NCBI RefSeq assembly: GCF_000024945.1
Contig: NC_013520.1
Location: forward strand, 2,009,001-2,073,000
DNA: 64,000 nucleotides
Direction: 5' to 3'
DNA from: Veillonella parvula DSM 2008
GTDB taxonomy: Bacteria > Bacillota > Negativicutes > Veillonellales > Veillonellaceae
The notes under the pieces: model-generated
What the model saw: only the letters and a program-made list of their open reading frames with translations
What the model was told of the DNA's origin: nothing
The model's database searches: none
Made by a program: the position numbers and the translations under genes
Shown here: positions 10,348 to 18,914 of the stretch, one piece after another
How the letters are laid out: the number at the start of each line of letters is the position of its first letter
Numbering within the stretch: the stretch's first letter is position 1

Positions 10348-11244
10348 ATGGACCATACAAGTAAAAAAGGGTTAATCACAGCCCTTAGTTGTTATATAAT
10401 TTGGGGCTTACTCCCTCTATATTGGGCATTATTAAATCATGTTTCACCGTATAATATACTGGCACAACGCATTATCTGGTCAGGTATTTGCATGGCGATC
10501 GTTGTATTTGGCCTACATTTTAAACAATTCAAAAAGGACTTTCAATTACTAAAAGAACAACGTTCACAACTATTCCTACTTTTAGTTGCGGCAGTCATCA
10601 TCAGCGTAAACTGGTTCACCTACATTTGGGCCATCGCCAATAATCAAGTTATGAACACGAGCCTTGGCTATTACATCAACCCACTCTTCAATGTAGTATT
10701 AGGTGTCATCCTATTTAAAGAGGTTCTATCTATACCGAAAAAGCTGAGTGTCCTTATCGCTACCATCGGCATCGCCTTACTCACCTATCAGGTAGGATCC
10801 TTGCCATTAGTGTCCATGATCCTCGCCGTTTCCTTCGGTCTTTATGGGGCCGTAAAAAAGAAACTACTCATCTCTCCCTTTACGAGTATCGCCTTTGAGG
10901 CCTGGCTATTAACACCGTTAGCCTTACTATATACGACCATGATCGATAATACAGTATGGTCTTATTTCAGTACAGACTGGTATACATCCATGCTGCTCAT
11001 AGCCTGCGGTCTAACTACATCTGTTCCATTGGTGCTATTCTCCTATGGTGCGCAGCTATTGCCGCTCAACCTACTAGGTTTCTTGCAATATGTATCCCCT
11101 ACCATTGCCTTGTTGCTAGCCATCTTTTACTTTGGTGAAAGCTTTGGCACACCACAGATGATTGCCTTCGGTTGTATCTGGATAGCCTTAGTATTATTCT
11201 CGTTATCGAGCCAAATTACAACGTGCATTAGCCTAAAAAAGTAA
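10348..11244 (+). CDS. rarD: RarD-type EamA/DMT-superfamily transporter
   Basis: This 298-residue protein has about ten hydrophobic segments and the RarD opening pattern GLITALSCYIIWGLLPLYWALL. The following segments NWFTYIWAIANNQVMNTSLGY and NPLFNVVLGVILFKE are also typical. RarD proteins are drug/metabolite transporters of the inner membrane whose substrate is not well defined. GAGGAGG lies 7 nt before the ATG. The gene is transcribed alone, divergent from the riboswitch-mutA unit, and ends at a strong terminator. Confidence 0.9.
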   Translation: MDHTSKKGLITALSCYIIWGLLPLYWALLNHVSPYNILAQRIIWSGICMAIVVFGLHFKQFKKDFQLLKEQRSQLFLLLVAAVIISVNWFTYIWAIANNQVMNTSLGYYINPLFNVVLGVILFKEVLSIPKKLSVLIATIGIALLTYQVGSLPLVSMILAVSFGLYGAVKKKLLISPFTSIAFEAWLLTPLALLYTTMIDNTVWSYFSTDWYTSMLLIACGLTTSVPLVLFSYGAQLLPLNLLGFLQYVSPTIALLLAIFYFGESFGTPQMIAFGCIWIALVLFSLSSQITTCISLKK

Positions 11245-11267
11245 GGTATATCCTATATATCAACTAA

Positions 11268-11306
11268 AAAGCTGTATCAAATGACATTCTCATTTGATAC
11301 AGCTTT
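11268..11306. terminator. Bidirectional intrinsic terminator
   Basis: A 16-bp perfect stem (11268-11283 and 11291-11306, core GCTGTATCAAATG) has A and T runs outside. It ends rarD on the plus strand and can end the converging DUF3829 lipoprotein gene. Confidence 0.85.
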
Positions 11307-11352
11307 CTTTTATATAAACGTATTAATCTAACTTATTTTAATCTAATTTATT

Positions 11353-12252
11353 TTAATCTAACTCATTCATATTGGTCGTATTCAGATTAGAAATGTAATG
11401 GTTATAGGCCTCAATCATACGATTATAGTCATTATCTTGTTTTGAACCCATATAGGTACGGATTGCCCCAATTGTAGAGTTTACAGAGGTTTTAACAGAA
11501 TCATACTTAGGACTAGTAATGCCATTTGATACATCACCAATAGCTTGCAACTCTTGATTGATAGCATTTACATCTAATTGTTTTTCACTATCGATCTTTT
11601 CTAGGACCGCAGTAAGTCGCAAATGAACCTCTTGTGCTGCAGCTGCATTTTTCTTGCCTGCATCACGCAATTGTTGTAACCGTTGTTGCAAGCGGTCCGT
11701 ATTGATTTTATGCATAACATTATCAAAGTCAGCATAAATAGGAACAAATTGTTCATACAATTGAACATATTTAGGACCTAATTGTTGCTCCTTAGCATAG
11801 TTATCTGTGGTATACCCTTTAGATTTATAGTATGCATCGAGCTCTTCGGCCACCGGTGTAATTTCATTCAATTTTGAAAGCAACTTATCTAAAGGCTCCT
11901 TCATTTCATCATAAGGAATACCGGCTTGCTTAGCCTCTTCTAATTCTTTTTGTAGCTGCTTAAAGTTCGGCGCATTAAATACAGTTAAATGCTGCCCAGC
12001 TTTTAACTCATTAAGAGTTGGCGTATTCGCATAATCAAACATTACAGCCATGCGATTGTATCGGCTTACAGCTTTCACATATTGATTAAATAACTGCACC
12101 TGATCTTGCTCAGACCGTTGCGCAATTTCCTTACGGCTCTGTTCAGTACCCTGCCATAGTTCTGACATACTACAACCGCTCAAAAAAAATGGGGATGTCA
12201 ATGTCGCCGCACACAACACAGCCATTGCTACCCTTTTACCAAATGGTTTCAT
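11353..12252 (-). CDS. YiiG-like lipoprotein (DUF3829 family), second copy
   Basis: This is a paralogue of the lipoprotein at 2890-3780. It has the same architecture: a signal peptide with lipobox LSGC, then a helical domain with YDEMKEPLDKLLSKL, KEQQLGPKYVQLYEQF and KKNAAAAQEVHLRLTAVLE. I used the ATG at 12252 because GGAGAGG lies 7 nt upstream and the signal peptide begins there; the in-frame start ten codons earlier would bury the signal peptide. No neighbouring membrane partner gene exists here, unlike the first copy. Function unknown. Confidence 0.8.
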   Translation of the reverse strand: MKPFGKRVAMAVLCAATLTSPFFLSGCSMSELWQGTEQSRKEIAQRSEQDQVQLFNQYVKAVSRYNRMAVMFDYANTPTLNELKAGQHLTVFNAPNFKQLQKELEEAKQAGIPYDEMKEPLDKLLSKLNEITPVAEELDAYYKSKGYTTDNYAKEQQLGPKYVQLYEQFVPIYADFDNVMHKINTDRLQQRLQQLRDAGKKNAAAAQEVHLRLTAVLEKIDSEKQLDVNAINQELQAIGDVSNGITSPKYDSVKTSVNSTIGAIRTYMGSKQDNDYNRMIEAYNHYISNLNTTNMNELD

Positions 12253-12381
12253 GATGAATCCTCTCCTTTCATCAATACACAACCTAATTTATACATATTA
12301 ATTATATACTAATATGATTTTTATGAATAGGATTAATATATAAAAGTCATGTATCAATTTTGTCAAGTGACTAATAGAATC

Positions 12382-12404
12382 AGGGGTGACCATTGGTCAC
12401 CCCT
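12382..12404. repeat. Perfect hairpin upstream of the hicB-like gene
   Basis: AGGGGTGACC and GGTCACCCCT (12382-12391 and 12395-12404) form a 10-bp perfect inverted repeat with a 3-nt centre. On the plus strand a weak T-rich tract follows. It could be a terminator of an unannotated transcript or an operator; no gene uses it obviously. Confidence 0.5.
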
Positions 12405-12532
12405 ATTTTCCTTTATATACTGTTAGACTATAAATAAGAATGTATAACTCCTAATAATTGTTTTATACGTATACACGTGTTACTATAAAAGGAGAGAATA
12501 TGAAGGATAAGGATTTACTATTAGGAGGACCT

Positions 12533-12910
12533 ATGAAATTTATATACCCTGCTATAATCCATGATGATGCCGATGGTTTCTGGGCCGAATTTCCAGATCT
12601 CGAATACACTAGTAGCACCGGCTCAACACTAACAGAATTAATAACCAATGCACAAGAGGCTATGGAACTCTATATATTAGGCGCTTTAGAAGATGGACAA
12701 ACTCTACCTACCCCCACATCTATTCGCAGCTTACCATGTACCGAAACAACATATCCTACATTAGTTCAAACAGATATTGATTTAGCTAAAAACAGTAAAT
12801 CCGTAAAGAAAACCCTAACGATTCCTGCCTGGCTAAACGATAGAGCATTAGCTAAAGGAATTAATTTTTCTCAACTTTTACAAGAAGCATTAGTAGAGAA
12901 AACAATGTAA
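12533..12910 (+). CDS. HicB-like antitoxin-fold protein, no HicA partner
   Basis: The N-terminal 60 residues (MKFIYPAIIHDDADGFWAEF, then LTELITNAQEAMELYI) match the degraded RNase H-like fold of HicB antitoxins. The C-terminus (TLTIPAWLNDRALAKGINFS, then QLLQEALVEK) matches the ribbon-helix-helix DNA-binding part. I chose the ATG at 12533, which has GGAGG 5 nt upstream and matches the usual HicB start. A second ATG at 12500, also with a ribosome site, would add 11 residues. No HicA-type dsRBD toxin gene lies beside it, so it may be an orphan. Confidence 0.75.
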   Translation: MKFIYPAIIHDDADGFWAEFPDLEYTSSTGSTLTELITNAQEAMELYILGALEDGQTLPTPTSIRSLPCTETTYPTLVQTDIDLAKNSKSVKKTLTIPAWLNDRALAKGINFSQLLQEALVEKTM

Positions 12911-12919
12911 TTTACATCA

Positions 12920-13165
12920 TCAATTGCTCAGCAAAAATAGAGCTTTCACATTAGGATTTAGCCTCTTCCAGTACAGCATAATATACGGCGTTACAAAACA
13001 ACCTACAAACACCAAATATGTAAGGAATAGGGGTGTTTCTATATTATGTTGGGACATAAACCCTGACCAGTCTACGACCACTAGACCACCAAGGTATAGA
13101 AAAACAAGCCAATATATAAATCCTATCACCTTTATAATAAGGCGAATCATCTGTTTCACATCCAT
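12920..13165 (-). CDS. Small membrane protein, unknown function
   Basis: This 81-residue protein has two strongly hydrophobic segments (about 8-30 and 44-64) and a basic C-terminus. It begins 2 nt after the stop of the TPR lipoprotein gene and has only a weak ribosome site of its own, which suggests translational coupling. No family was recognised; both genes may act together at the membrane. Confidence 0.6.
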   Translation of the reverse strand: MDVKQMIRLIIKVIGFIYWLVFLYLGGLVVVDWSGFMSQHNIETPLFLTYLVFVGCFVTPYIMLYWKRLNPNVKALFLLSN

Positions 13166-13167
13166 AT

Positions 13168-13815
13168 CTACAATCCAACCAATGTTTTAAATCGCCTATT
13201 ATTGTGAAAGCGTTCAAAATGGTCTTGTTCGGCTGCAACAGCTTTTACAGAAGGATCAATGTTTATAGCCTTTTCTAGCCAATCAAGAGCCTTAGTATCT
13301 TCCCCTTGGTCTGCATAAATAGTAGCAATACCATACACAGACCAAGTGTTACTAGGGTCCTTTTCCAATACCTTTTCAAACCATTGTTTAGAATCGTTTA
13401 ACTGACCTTGCAATTTATAGACCATGGCCATGTTATAGTAATTAGCCACATTGCTAGGATCTAAATCATAAGCCTTTTTAGTATCTGTCAACCCTTTAGC
13501 CGCATCACCATTTAATGCTGTTGCAAAGCCGCGTACAGAATAGGCTTCTCCGTTGTTAGCATCTTGTTTAATAGACGCAGTGGCTTCCTCTATGGCTTTC
13601 GAATACTCACCAGCAGATAAGGCTTGCTTTGCTGTAATTAGATGGTCATCTTGCTTGGTAGTCGCTTGGCTGTTTCCCGCAGCAGATGTAGAGGAACCAG
13701 TTGCAGTAGCAGAACTAGTTACATTTGATTCTGTTTTATTACTATTCGTATTTTGATTCAATCCACATCCCGTAAGAGCTATTATTAAAAGAAAGAAAAG
13801 CACAAATTTCTTCAT
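13168..13815 (-). CDS. TPR-repeat lipoprotein
   Basis: A lipoprotein signal peptide with lipobox LTGC places the mature N-terminus at Cys17. A Ser/Thr/Asn-rich linker (about residues 19-58) is followed by about four tetratricopeptide units, for example AKQALSAGEYSKAIEEATAS and ADQGEDTKALDWLEKAINI. TPR lipoproteins usually act as assembly or docking factors at the envelope; the partner is unknown. I chose the ATG at 13815, which has GGAG 8 nt upstream. A small membrane protein gene follows immediately. Confidence 0.8.
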   Translation of the reverse strand: MKKFVLFFLLIIALTGCGLNQNTNSNKTESNVTSSATATGSSTSAAGNSQATTKQDDHLITAKQALSAGEYSKAIEEATASIKQDANNGEAYSVRGFATALNGDAAKGLTDTKKAYDLDPSNVANYYNMAMVYKLQGQLNDSKQWFEKVLEKDPSNTWSVYGIATIYADQGEDTKALDWLEKAINIDPSVKAVAAEQDHFERFHNNRRFKTLVGL

Positions 13816-13861
13816 TAAGAATTCTCCGATCATTAATTATATACAAGACTCCTTAGCATGA

Positions 13862-13870
13862 TGATATAAT
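13862..13870 (+). promoter_or_regulatory. Extended -10 promoter of the Fst-type toxin mRNA
   Basis: TGATATAAT is a consensus extended -10 element (TATAAT at 13865-13870). No good -35 is seen. Transcription would start near 13877, placing the Shine-Dalgarno hairpin at the very 5' end of the mRNA. Confidence 0.65.
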
Positions 13871-13877
13871 ATAAAAT

Positions 13878-13894
13878 ACCTCCCGAAAGGAGGT
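13878..13894 (+). promoter_or_regulatory. Shine-Dalgarno-sequestering hairpin
   Basis: ACCTCC (13878-13883) pairs with GGAGGT (13889-13894), the ribosome-binding site of the toxin gene. Such a 5' hairpin is a known feature of Fst toxin messages, keeping their translation low. Confidence 0.7.
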
Positions 13895-13900
13895 GGTATA

Positions 13901-14008
13901 TTGCAGGAGCTGTTTTATGCACTCTGGGGCACCTTGCTTGCCCCTATTATTGTTGCCTTAGTTGTAACTACCTACAGCTACTGGCTTAACAATAAAAACA
14001 AAAAATAA
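13901..14008 (+). CDS. Fst/Ldr-like type I toxin peptide
   Basis: A TTG-initiated, 35-codon reading frame follows GGAGGTGG. The peptide has a short polar start (MQELFYALWG), one hydrophobic helix (TLLAPIIVALVVTTYSY) and a charged tail (WLNNKNKK). This is the layout of the Fst family, whose members insert in the membrane and end in a polar W-L-N/K-rich tail. The locus also shows an SD-masking hairpin, a bidirectional terminator, paired direct repeats and a reverse promoter for an antisense RNA. The family assignment is mine from pattern and layout, not a search. Confidence 0.75.
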   Translation: MQELFYALWGTLLAPIIVALVVTTYSYWLNNKNKK

Positions 14009-14013
14009 GCAAG

Positions 14014-14045
14014 AAAAAGGACGAGCTGCCACTCGTCCTTTTTTT
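14014..14045. terminator. Shared bidirectional terminator of toxin and antisense RNA
   Basis: A 12-bp stem (AAAAAGGACGAG, 14014-14025, with its complement 14032-14043) is followed by T8 on the plus strand. On the minus strand it is followed by TTCTTG, T-rich enough to end the antisense RNA. Confidence 0.8.
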
Positions 14046-14083
14046 TGGTTATATTGCAGGTAATTTCATACACTCTACTACCT
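14014..14083 (-). ncRNA. Predicted antisense antitoxin RNA of the Fst locus
   Basis: On the minus strand TATACT (14090-14095) is preceded by TGG, an extended -10, and would start an RNA near 14083 that ends at the shared terminator, about 70 nt. The RNA contains the complement of TATATTGCAGG at 14050-14060. The same 11 nt also spans the toxin start codon at 13897-13907. Direct repeats arranged this way are how the RNA II antitoxin of Fst systems covers the toxin initiation region. Confidence 0.65.
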
Positions 14084-14271
14084 ACGTTTAGTATACCACA
14101 TTTCTTAGAAAAATAAAGAATTAGAAATAAATCTCATAAAACCCCTAAAAAACTATTACTAGTTTTAACATAATTTGCGAGCAATATTAAAGCAACATTA
14201 ATATAAACTACCAGTTACTTTAACATAAACTACTAGCAACGTTAACGTAAATAGCAATAGATATACAAGAC

Positions 14272-17094
14272 TTATTTCTTAGCCTTAGAACAACGATCTA
14301 ATAGGAATGCAACACCAACGAATGGGATGCCACCGCTTTCACCAAGACCGATTTCACAGGTAGAGCTGGAGCTTACGCCTAGTGTTGCACCGTATTCAGC
14401 GATTTCAGCAGCAAGGTCTTTGGTAGCAGATTTATTAAGTTCTGGTGTGAAGAACCCTTTTTGACCAGCAAAGCCATCGCATGCAAAAGATTTAATGTTA
14501 AATACATGGTCTGTGCATAGACGAACCAAATCTTCAATATATTGAGATTTATTCAAGGATTTAATCTTACATTGTTTGTGTACGATGACCCGTTCATCAC
14601 ATTTTTCAATATCGAGATGAGGCACAACGTATTTACACAAGAATTCAGAAATATCGTTGATTTCTAAGTCTGGCATGTGTTTGAAAGCATGGTTGAAACA
14701 TGCACTATGATCGATCACGATTGGATATTTACCGTTTTGAGATGCTTGCATCAATGCATCGTGTAAGTCCTTAACAGCACGCTCATGAACGTCATCATAG
14801 TTTTCAAAACTCAAGCCACAGCAGAGGTTTTCGATATGTTGAGGGTAGATAATATCGATATGGGCCTTGTTGCAAAGGCTTTCCACTACTTGTTGCAAGC
14901 TGCGTTCATCATCGTAACCTTGATTAGGTTTGAAGGCGCGGTTCGCACAAGTACTAAAGTATACAACCTTTTCAAAATTAGTCGGTTTAATACGGCTTCT
15001 CAATCTGTAACGATTGGCCTTAGGTGTAGTCTTAGGAATGTACGGAGTAATACCTGTTACACCATGTAAGCCTTCTGTAATCTTAGAAATCGCTTTTTGT
15101 GTAACAATAGAACCTGCAATACCTTCAAGACTTACTCCGGCACGAGCCATTTGAAGTGTAGTAGGGAAATTATCGTAAATCTTCTTAGCTAATTCCGGTG
15201 CTGGAGGATCGATGCGGCGCATGGATAATGCAATTTGAGCAGTATCGATACTGAGTGGGCAAAGACCTTTACACATGGAGCACGCAGCACAGGTATCTAC
15301 ACCAAAATATTCATAGCCTTTTTTAAGTTCCGCAGCCAATGTGAAATTGCCTTCGTTTTCAAGGCGTTTTGTTTCACGCAACAATGCAATACGTTGACGA
15401 GGAGTCAATGTTAAATTTCGGCTTGGACAATGTTTTTCACAGAAACCACATTCCATACAGATTGTAAAAGCATCATCGATAACGCATTGAGCTTTAAGAT
15501 TTTTCTTATACACATCTGGGTCATCAGTAATGATAACATCAGGATTCAAGATACGTTCAGGGTCAAAGATAGCTTTAATACGACGATTGATTTCGTACGC
15601 TTTACGCCCCCATTCCATTTCAATAAACGGTGCCACCATACGGCCTGTACCATGTTCAGCTTTTAAAGAACCACCGAAGCCAGAGACGCGTTCAGACATT
15701 TCTTTTACCAAGTCACCGAAGTTCTTAGTATCTTTAGGATCGCTGAAGTCAGGTGTAATGTTAAAGTGAACATTACCAGATAACGCATGGCCAAAGATCA
15801 CGCCACCGTCTACGAAATCGTATTTATGGAATAATTCGGTAAGCATTTCGATGCCCTTAGTGAAGTCTTCGATTTGGAAACATACGTCTTCTGTAATAAC
15901 AGTGGTGCCTTTTCTACGTTGACCACCAACGATTGGCAAAATGCCTTTACGGATAGCCCACCAAGAATCGTATTCTTTAGGATCTTGGGAGTAAAGACTT
16001 GGAATAGCTGTTGGAATATCTTTCAATTTATCTTTAATAAAAGCTAAGTTTTCATCGACAGTTTCTTTGGAGTAGCTTTCAGTTTGGAACAAAATAGCAC
16101 TTGTACCTTCAGGAACTTCGCGAACGAAGTCAGGCACATTGTCTAGCGCTTGAACGGCCTTAAGGGATTGATAGTCCATCATTTCCGCAGCAACAACCTT
16201 GTCACGACCCATATTAGCCAAGGCTACAACAGCAAGAGATGCGTCATTCAATGTTTTAAAGAACATGAGACCGCAGCCTTTATACGGTACGTCCTCAACA
16301 GTGTTATATACGATTTCAGACACGAAACCTAATGTACCTTCAGAACCGATGAACAAGTGGTTGATGATATCGATAATATCTTCAAAATCAACAAGGGAGT
16401 TCAAGCCGTAACCTGTGGTGTTTTTGATTTTGTACTTATGGTGAATCAAGTGTGTCAATTCTTCATCGGCCAAAATATCCTTACGCAATTGTAAGATATC
16501 CTCTACCATTTGAGGTTTTTCTTTAAGAAATTGATTAATACTCTTTTGGTCAGACGTATCAAGGATGGAGCCATCTAATAATACAACGCGAATGGACCGA
16601 ATTGTTTTATAAGAGTTTTGCGCCGTACCACAGCACATACCAGAGGAGTTATTATTCAAGATACCACCTACTAATGCTGTGGCAAGCGTTGCAGGATCTG
16701 GACCAATTTTACGATTGTACGGTTTCAATAAATCATTCGCATCGGAACCGATAACACCGCATTCACATTTCAAGGCTTTCCCATCATCAATAACTTCCAT
16801 TTTCTTGAAGCCATCATTACATACGATGAGCACATCTTCACTGGAGCATTGACCAGACAAAGAGGAGCCGGCCGCACGGAATGTAAATGGTGTCCCACAT
16901 TGTTGACACAAACGAATAAGTCGTCTTACTTCTCGTTCATCTTCAGCTTTAACAACTACCTTTGGTAAATAGCTATAGCAAGACGCATCAACGCCATATG
17001 CATAACGACGTAAATGATCGGTGTATACGCGACCTTTACAGATCTCATTTGCCTCCTTGGCAAAACGTTCATAATCTCTAATAAGTGTACTCAC
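14272..17094 (-). CDS. FAD/Fe-S D-lactate-type dehydrogenase
   Basis: This 940-residue membrane-associated flavoprotein resembles NAD-independent D-2-hydroxyacid dehydrogenases (Dld-II/YdiJ type). The FAD-binding PCMH domain is at about residues 40-230 (TFRAAGSSLSGQCSSEDVLI, GGILNNNSSGMCCG). An FAD-oxidase C-terminal domain runs to about 520. Two 4Fe-4S motifs follow (CMECGFCEKHCP near 545, CAACSMCKGLCP near 600), then a cysteine-rich CCG-like domain (CCGLSFENYDD, HKQCKIKS). It starts with GTG at 17094 after GGAGG. Veillonella lives on lactate, so lactate oxidation is the likely role, but D-2-hydroxyglutarate is an alternative substrate. Confidence 0.8.
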   Translation of the reverse strand: MSTLIRDYERFAKEANEICKGRVYTDHLRRYAYGVDASCYSYLPKVVVKAEDEREVRRLIRLCQQCGTPFTFRAAGSSLSGQCSSEDVLIVCNDGFKKMEVIDDGKALKCECGVIGSDANDLLKPYNRKIGPDPATLATALVGGILNNNSSGMCCGTAQNSYKTIRSIRVVLLDGSILDTSDQKSINQFLKEKPQMVEDILQLRKDILADEELTHLIHHKYKIKNTTGYGLNSLVDFEDIIDIINHLFIGSEGTLGFVSEIVYNTVEDVPYKGCGLMFFKTLNDASLAVVALANMGRDKVVAAEMMDYQSLKAVQALDNVPDFVREVPEGTSAILFQTESYSKETVDENLAFIKDKLKDIPTAIPSLYSQDPKEYDSWWAIRKGILPIVGGQRRKGTTVITEDVCFQIEDFTKGIEMLTELFHKYDFVDGGVIFGHALSGNVHFNITPDFSDPKDTKNFGDLVKEMSERVSGFGGSLKAEHGTGRMVAPFIEMEWGRKAYEINRRIKAIFDPERILNPDVIITDDPDVYKKNLKAQCVIDDAFTICMECGFCEKHCPSRNLTLTPRQRIALLRETKRLENEGNFTLAAELKKGYEYFGVDTCAACSMCKGLCPLSIDTAQIALSMRRIDPPAPELAKKIYDNFPTTLQMARAGVSLEGIAGSIVTQKAISKITEGLHGVTGITPYIPKTTPKANRYRLRSRIKPTNFEKVVYFSTCANRAFKPNQGYDDERSLQQVVESLCNKAHIDIIYPQHIENLCCGLSFENYDDVHERAVKDLHDALMQASQNGKYPIVIDHSACFNHAFKHMPDLEINDISEFLCKYVVPHLDIEKCDERVIVHKQCKIKSLNKSQYIEDLVRLCTDHVFNIKSFACDGFAGQKGFFTPELNKSATKDLAAEIAEYGATLGVSSSSTCEIGLGESGGIPFVGVAFLLDRCSKAKK

Positions 17095-17502
17095 TTCTAT
17101 TTCCTCCTATCCTTTCTTAAGGAATCTATTACTTTTAGTATACGCCGTTCTCATTCTCCTCACTATAATTATGCATAATTTATATCTCTTCTAATAAAAA
17201 TCGATATGCATTACTCTTTTATTCCCTCAGTTGAAAGTACATCTCATTAGCATTATCATGTACCCATTTTTCCTCATATACAATCAAGAATCCTTATTTA
17301 TTAAGCATGTATAGATATAGTCAGTAATTATATGCTAAAACCTCTCTAAATAACGATTCGTACTACCTATAATTCTATAGTAAATACATTACTAACATTA
17401 TGCATAAAAATAGTATGATTTATATATTTTAAATTTTTCATTCTCATTTATAGTTCTCTATGACTTTTAGTTATACCCTTTTATAAAATGCTGAAAATAC
17501 AG

Positions 17503-17549
17503 AAAGCCCTCTAATGATAAACGCTTACGAATCACCATTAGAGAGCTTT
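17503..17549 (-). terminator. Terminator after the TauE/SafE gene
   Basis: Arms AAAGC-CTCTAATG and CATTAGAG-GCTTT (17503-17516, 17536-17549) form a stem with one mismatch. The rest of the 500-nt gap 17095-17592 is AT-rich; apart from a possible TATACT -10 for the dehydrogenase gene (17137-17142) I see nothing in it. Confidence 0.65.
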
Positions 17550-17592
17550 ACTAAATTATGCTTATTAAAGATAGATTAATTATAAAACCATA

Positions 17593-18387
17593 TTATCCCA
17601 AAATACCAGATTTAAGAATGAGGCGTACCGCCAATGCAAAGACAGCTATGCTCATGAGGGCGAGGATAGCTTTTGCTTTGAGACGTTTTGCAATACGAGC
17701 ACCTACTTGAGCACCAAAGATAGCGCCAATACTTGTAGGAATAGCAATACTAAATATGATGTGGCTTTCAATTAAATGTGTAATAACCCCCACCGTTGTT
17801 GATACGGCGAGAATAGATTGACTTGTAGCCGTTGCCATATGGGTAGGAAAGCCCATGAGATAAATCAAAGCCGGCACATGGATGAGGCCACCACCTATAC
17901 CAAAGATACTCGAAATAAAGCCAACAAAAAAGCTAATACTAATACCGATAGGTTTACTATAGCTCAACTGCTCAAGAGTAAGGCTTTCTTCCTTTCTTTC
18001 CCCTTTTCTAAAATTTTTAAAACCAATCAATACGGATGCACACAGCATAAAGCATCCAAAGGCAAACATAAAGCCTTTACCAGAGAACCATCCAGACATT
18101 TGGGCACCTAAAATAGCCCCCGGAAAGGTAGCAAGACTAAAGATGATAGCAGCGTTAATGTATACCTTTTTTTGCTTAAGATACGCTATAGATCCAGAAA
18201 TGGCATTACACATAACAGAAAAAAGCGATGTTCCTACGACCATAGATGGAGACCACTCTGGGAACCAGTACATAAAGAGAGGCACAAACACAAGGCCCCC
18301 ACCGGCACCGATGATGGTACCAATCATAGCTGCTAAAAAGCCAACTATGGTAAAGAATATATAGAATACCACTATATTATCAATCAC
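17593..18387 (-). CDS. TauE/SafE-family sulfite/organosulfonate exporter-like permease
   Basis: About eight membrane segments are present. The two half-repeats of the family appear as GTIIGAGGGLVFVPLF and SSIFGIGGGLIHVPALIYLMGF. These permeases move sulfite, sulfoacetate or related anions; the substrate here is not determined. I favour the GTG start at 18387, where GGGAGG lies 6 nt upstream. The ATG at 18402 is inside that ribosome site, and the in-frame start at 18453 would overlap the acetyltransferase gene. It lies 25 nt downstream of that gene. Confidence 0.85.
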   Translation of the reverse strand: MIDNIVVFYIFFTIVGFLAAMIGTIIGAGGGLVFVPLFMYWFPEWSPSMVVGTSLFSVMCNAISGSIAYLKQKKVYINAAIIFSLATFPGAILGAQMSGWFSGKGFMFAFGCFMLCASVLIGFKNFRKGERKEESLTLEQLSYSKPIGISISFFVGFISSIFGIGGGLIHVPALIYLMGFPTHMATATSQSILAVSTTVGVITHLIESHIIFSIAIPTSIGAIFGAQVGARIAKRLKAKAILALMSIAVFALAVRLILKSGILG

Positions 18388-18412
18388 ATTAAGACCTCCC
18401 ATGCCATTTGAA

Positions 18413-18862
18413 TTATTGTTTCTCCATATATACAAAAGATAATCCCGTTTCATCCTGTATTTCTCTAACGGCTTTATACCCCATTTTTGTATATAACTTT
18501 ATATTGATCCAGCTTTTCGTACATGTATATAATACACGCCGGTCTTGACTGCATTGTTCATCTACGAATACTAATAACTTCCGAGCCAACCCTTGTTGCC
18601 GATAGTTTGGATGCACCATCAAGCGACCGACCTCTACCACGCCATCGTCATATTGATAGCGAATACCTCCGATGATTCTTCCCCCATCATCTACCAGTTT
18701 ATAGGTATGCCATTGGGTGAAAGTAGCTTTAAACTCCTCTTCCGACTCCATCAATGCAGGAACCATTCGACTTCCAATCATCTCCGCTTCGCTTTCAAAT
18801 GTAAGCAATTGCAAACGGTACAGATCCAATACATCTGACTCAGTAGCTTTCACAATTTTCAT
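18413..18862 (-). CDS. GNAT-family N-acetyltransferase
   Basis: This 149-residue single-domain protein has the GNAT acetyl-CoA motif as VEVGRLMVHPNYRQQGLARKL (motif A, about residues 75-96). A C-terminal strand YTKMGYKAV-FVYMEK follows. The acceptor substrate cannot be predicted. It has AGGAG 6 nt before the ATG and lies 25 nt upstream of the TauE/SafE gene, so the two may form an operon. Confidence 0.88.
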   Translation of the reverse strand: MKIVKATESDVLDLYRLQLLTFESEAEMIGSRMVPALMESEEEFKATFTQWHTYKLVDDGGRIIGGIRYQYDDGVVEVGRLMVHPNYRQQGLARKLLVFVDEQCSQDRRVLYTCTKSWINIKLYTKMGYKAVREIQDETGLSFVYMEKQ

Positions 18863-18914
18863 AAACTACTCCTAATATATACCACGAATCAACGATTAGC
18901 TTTAGATATAATGA

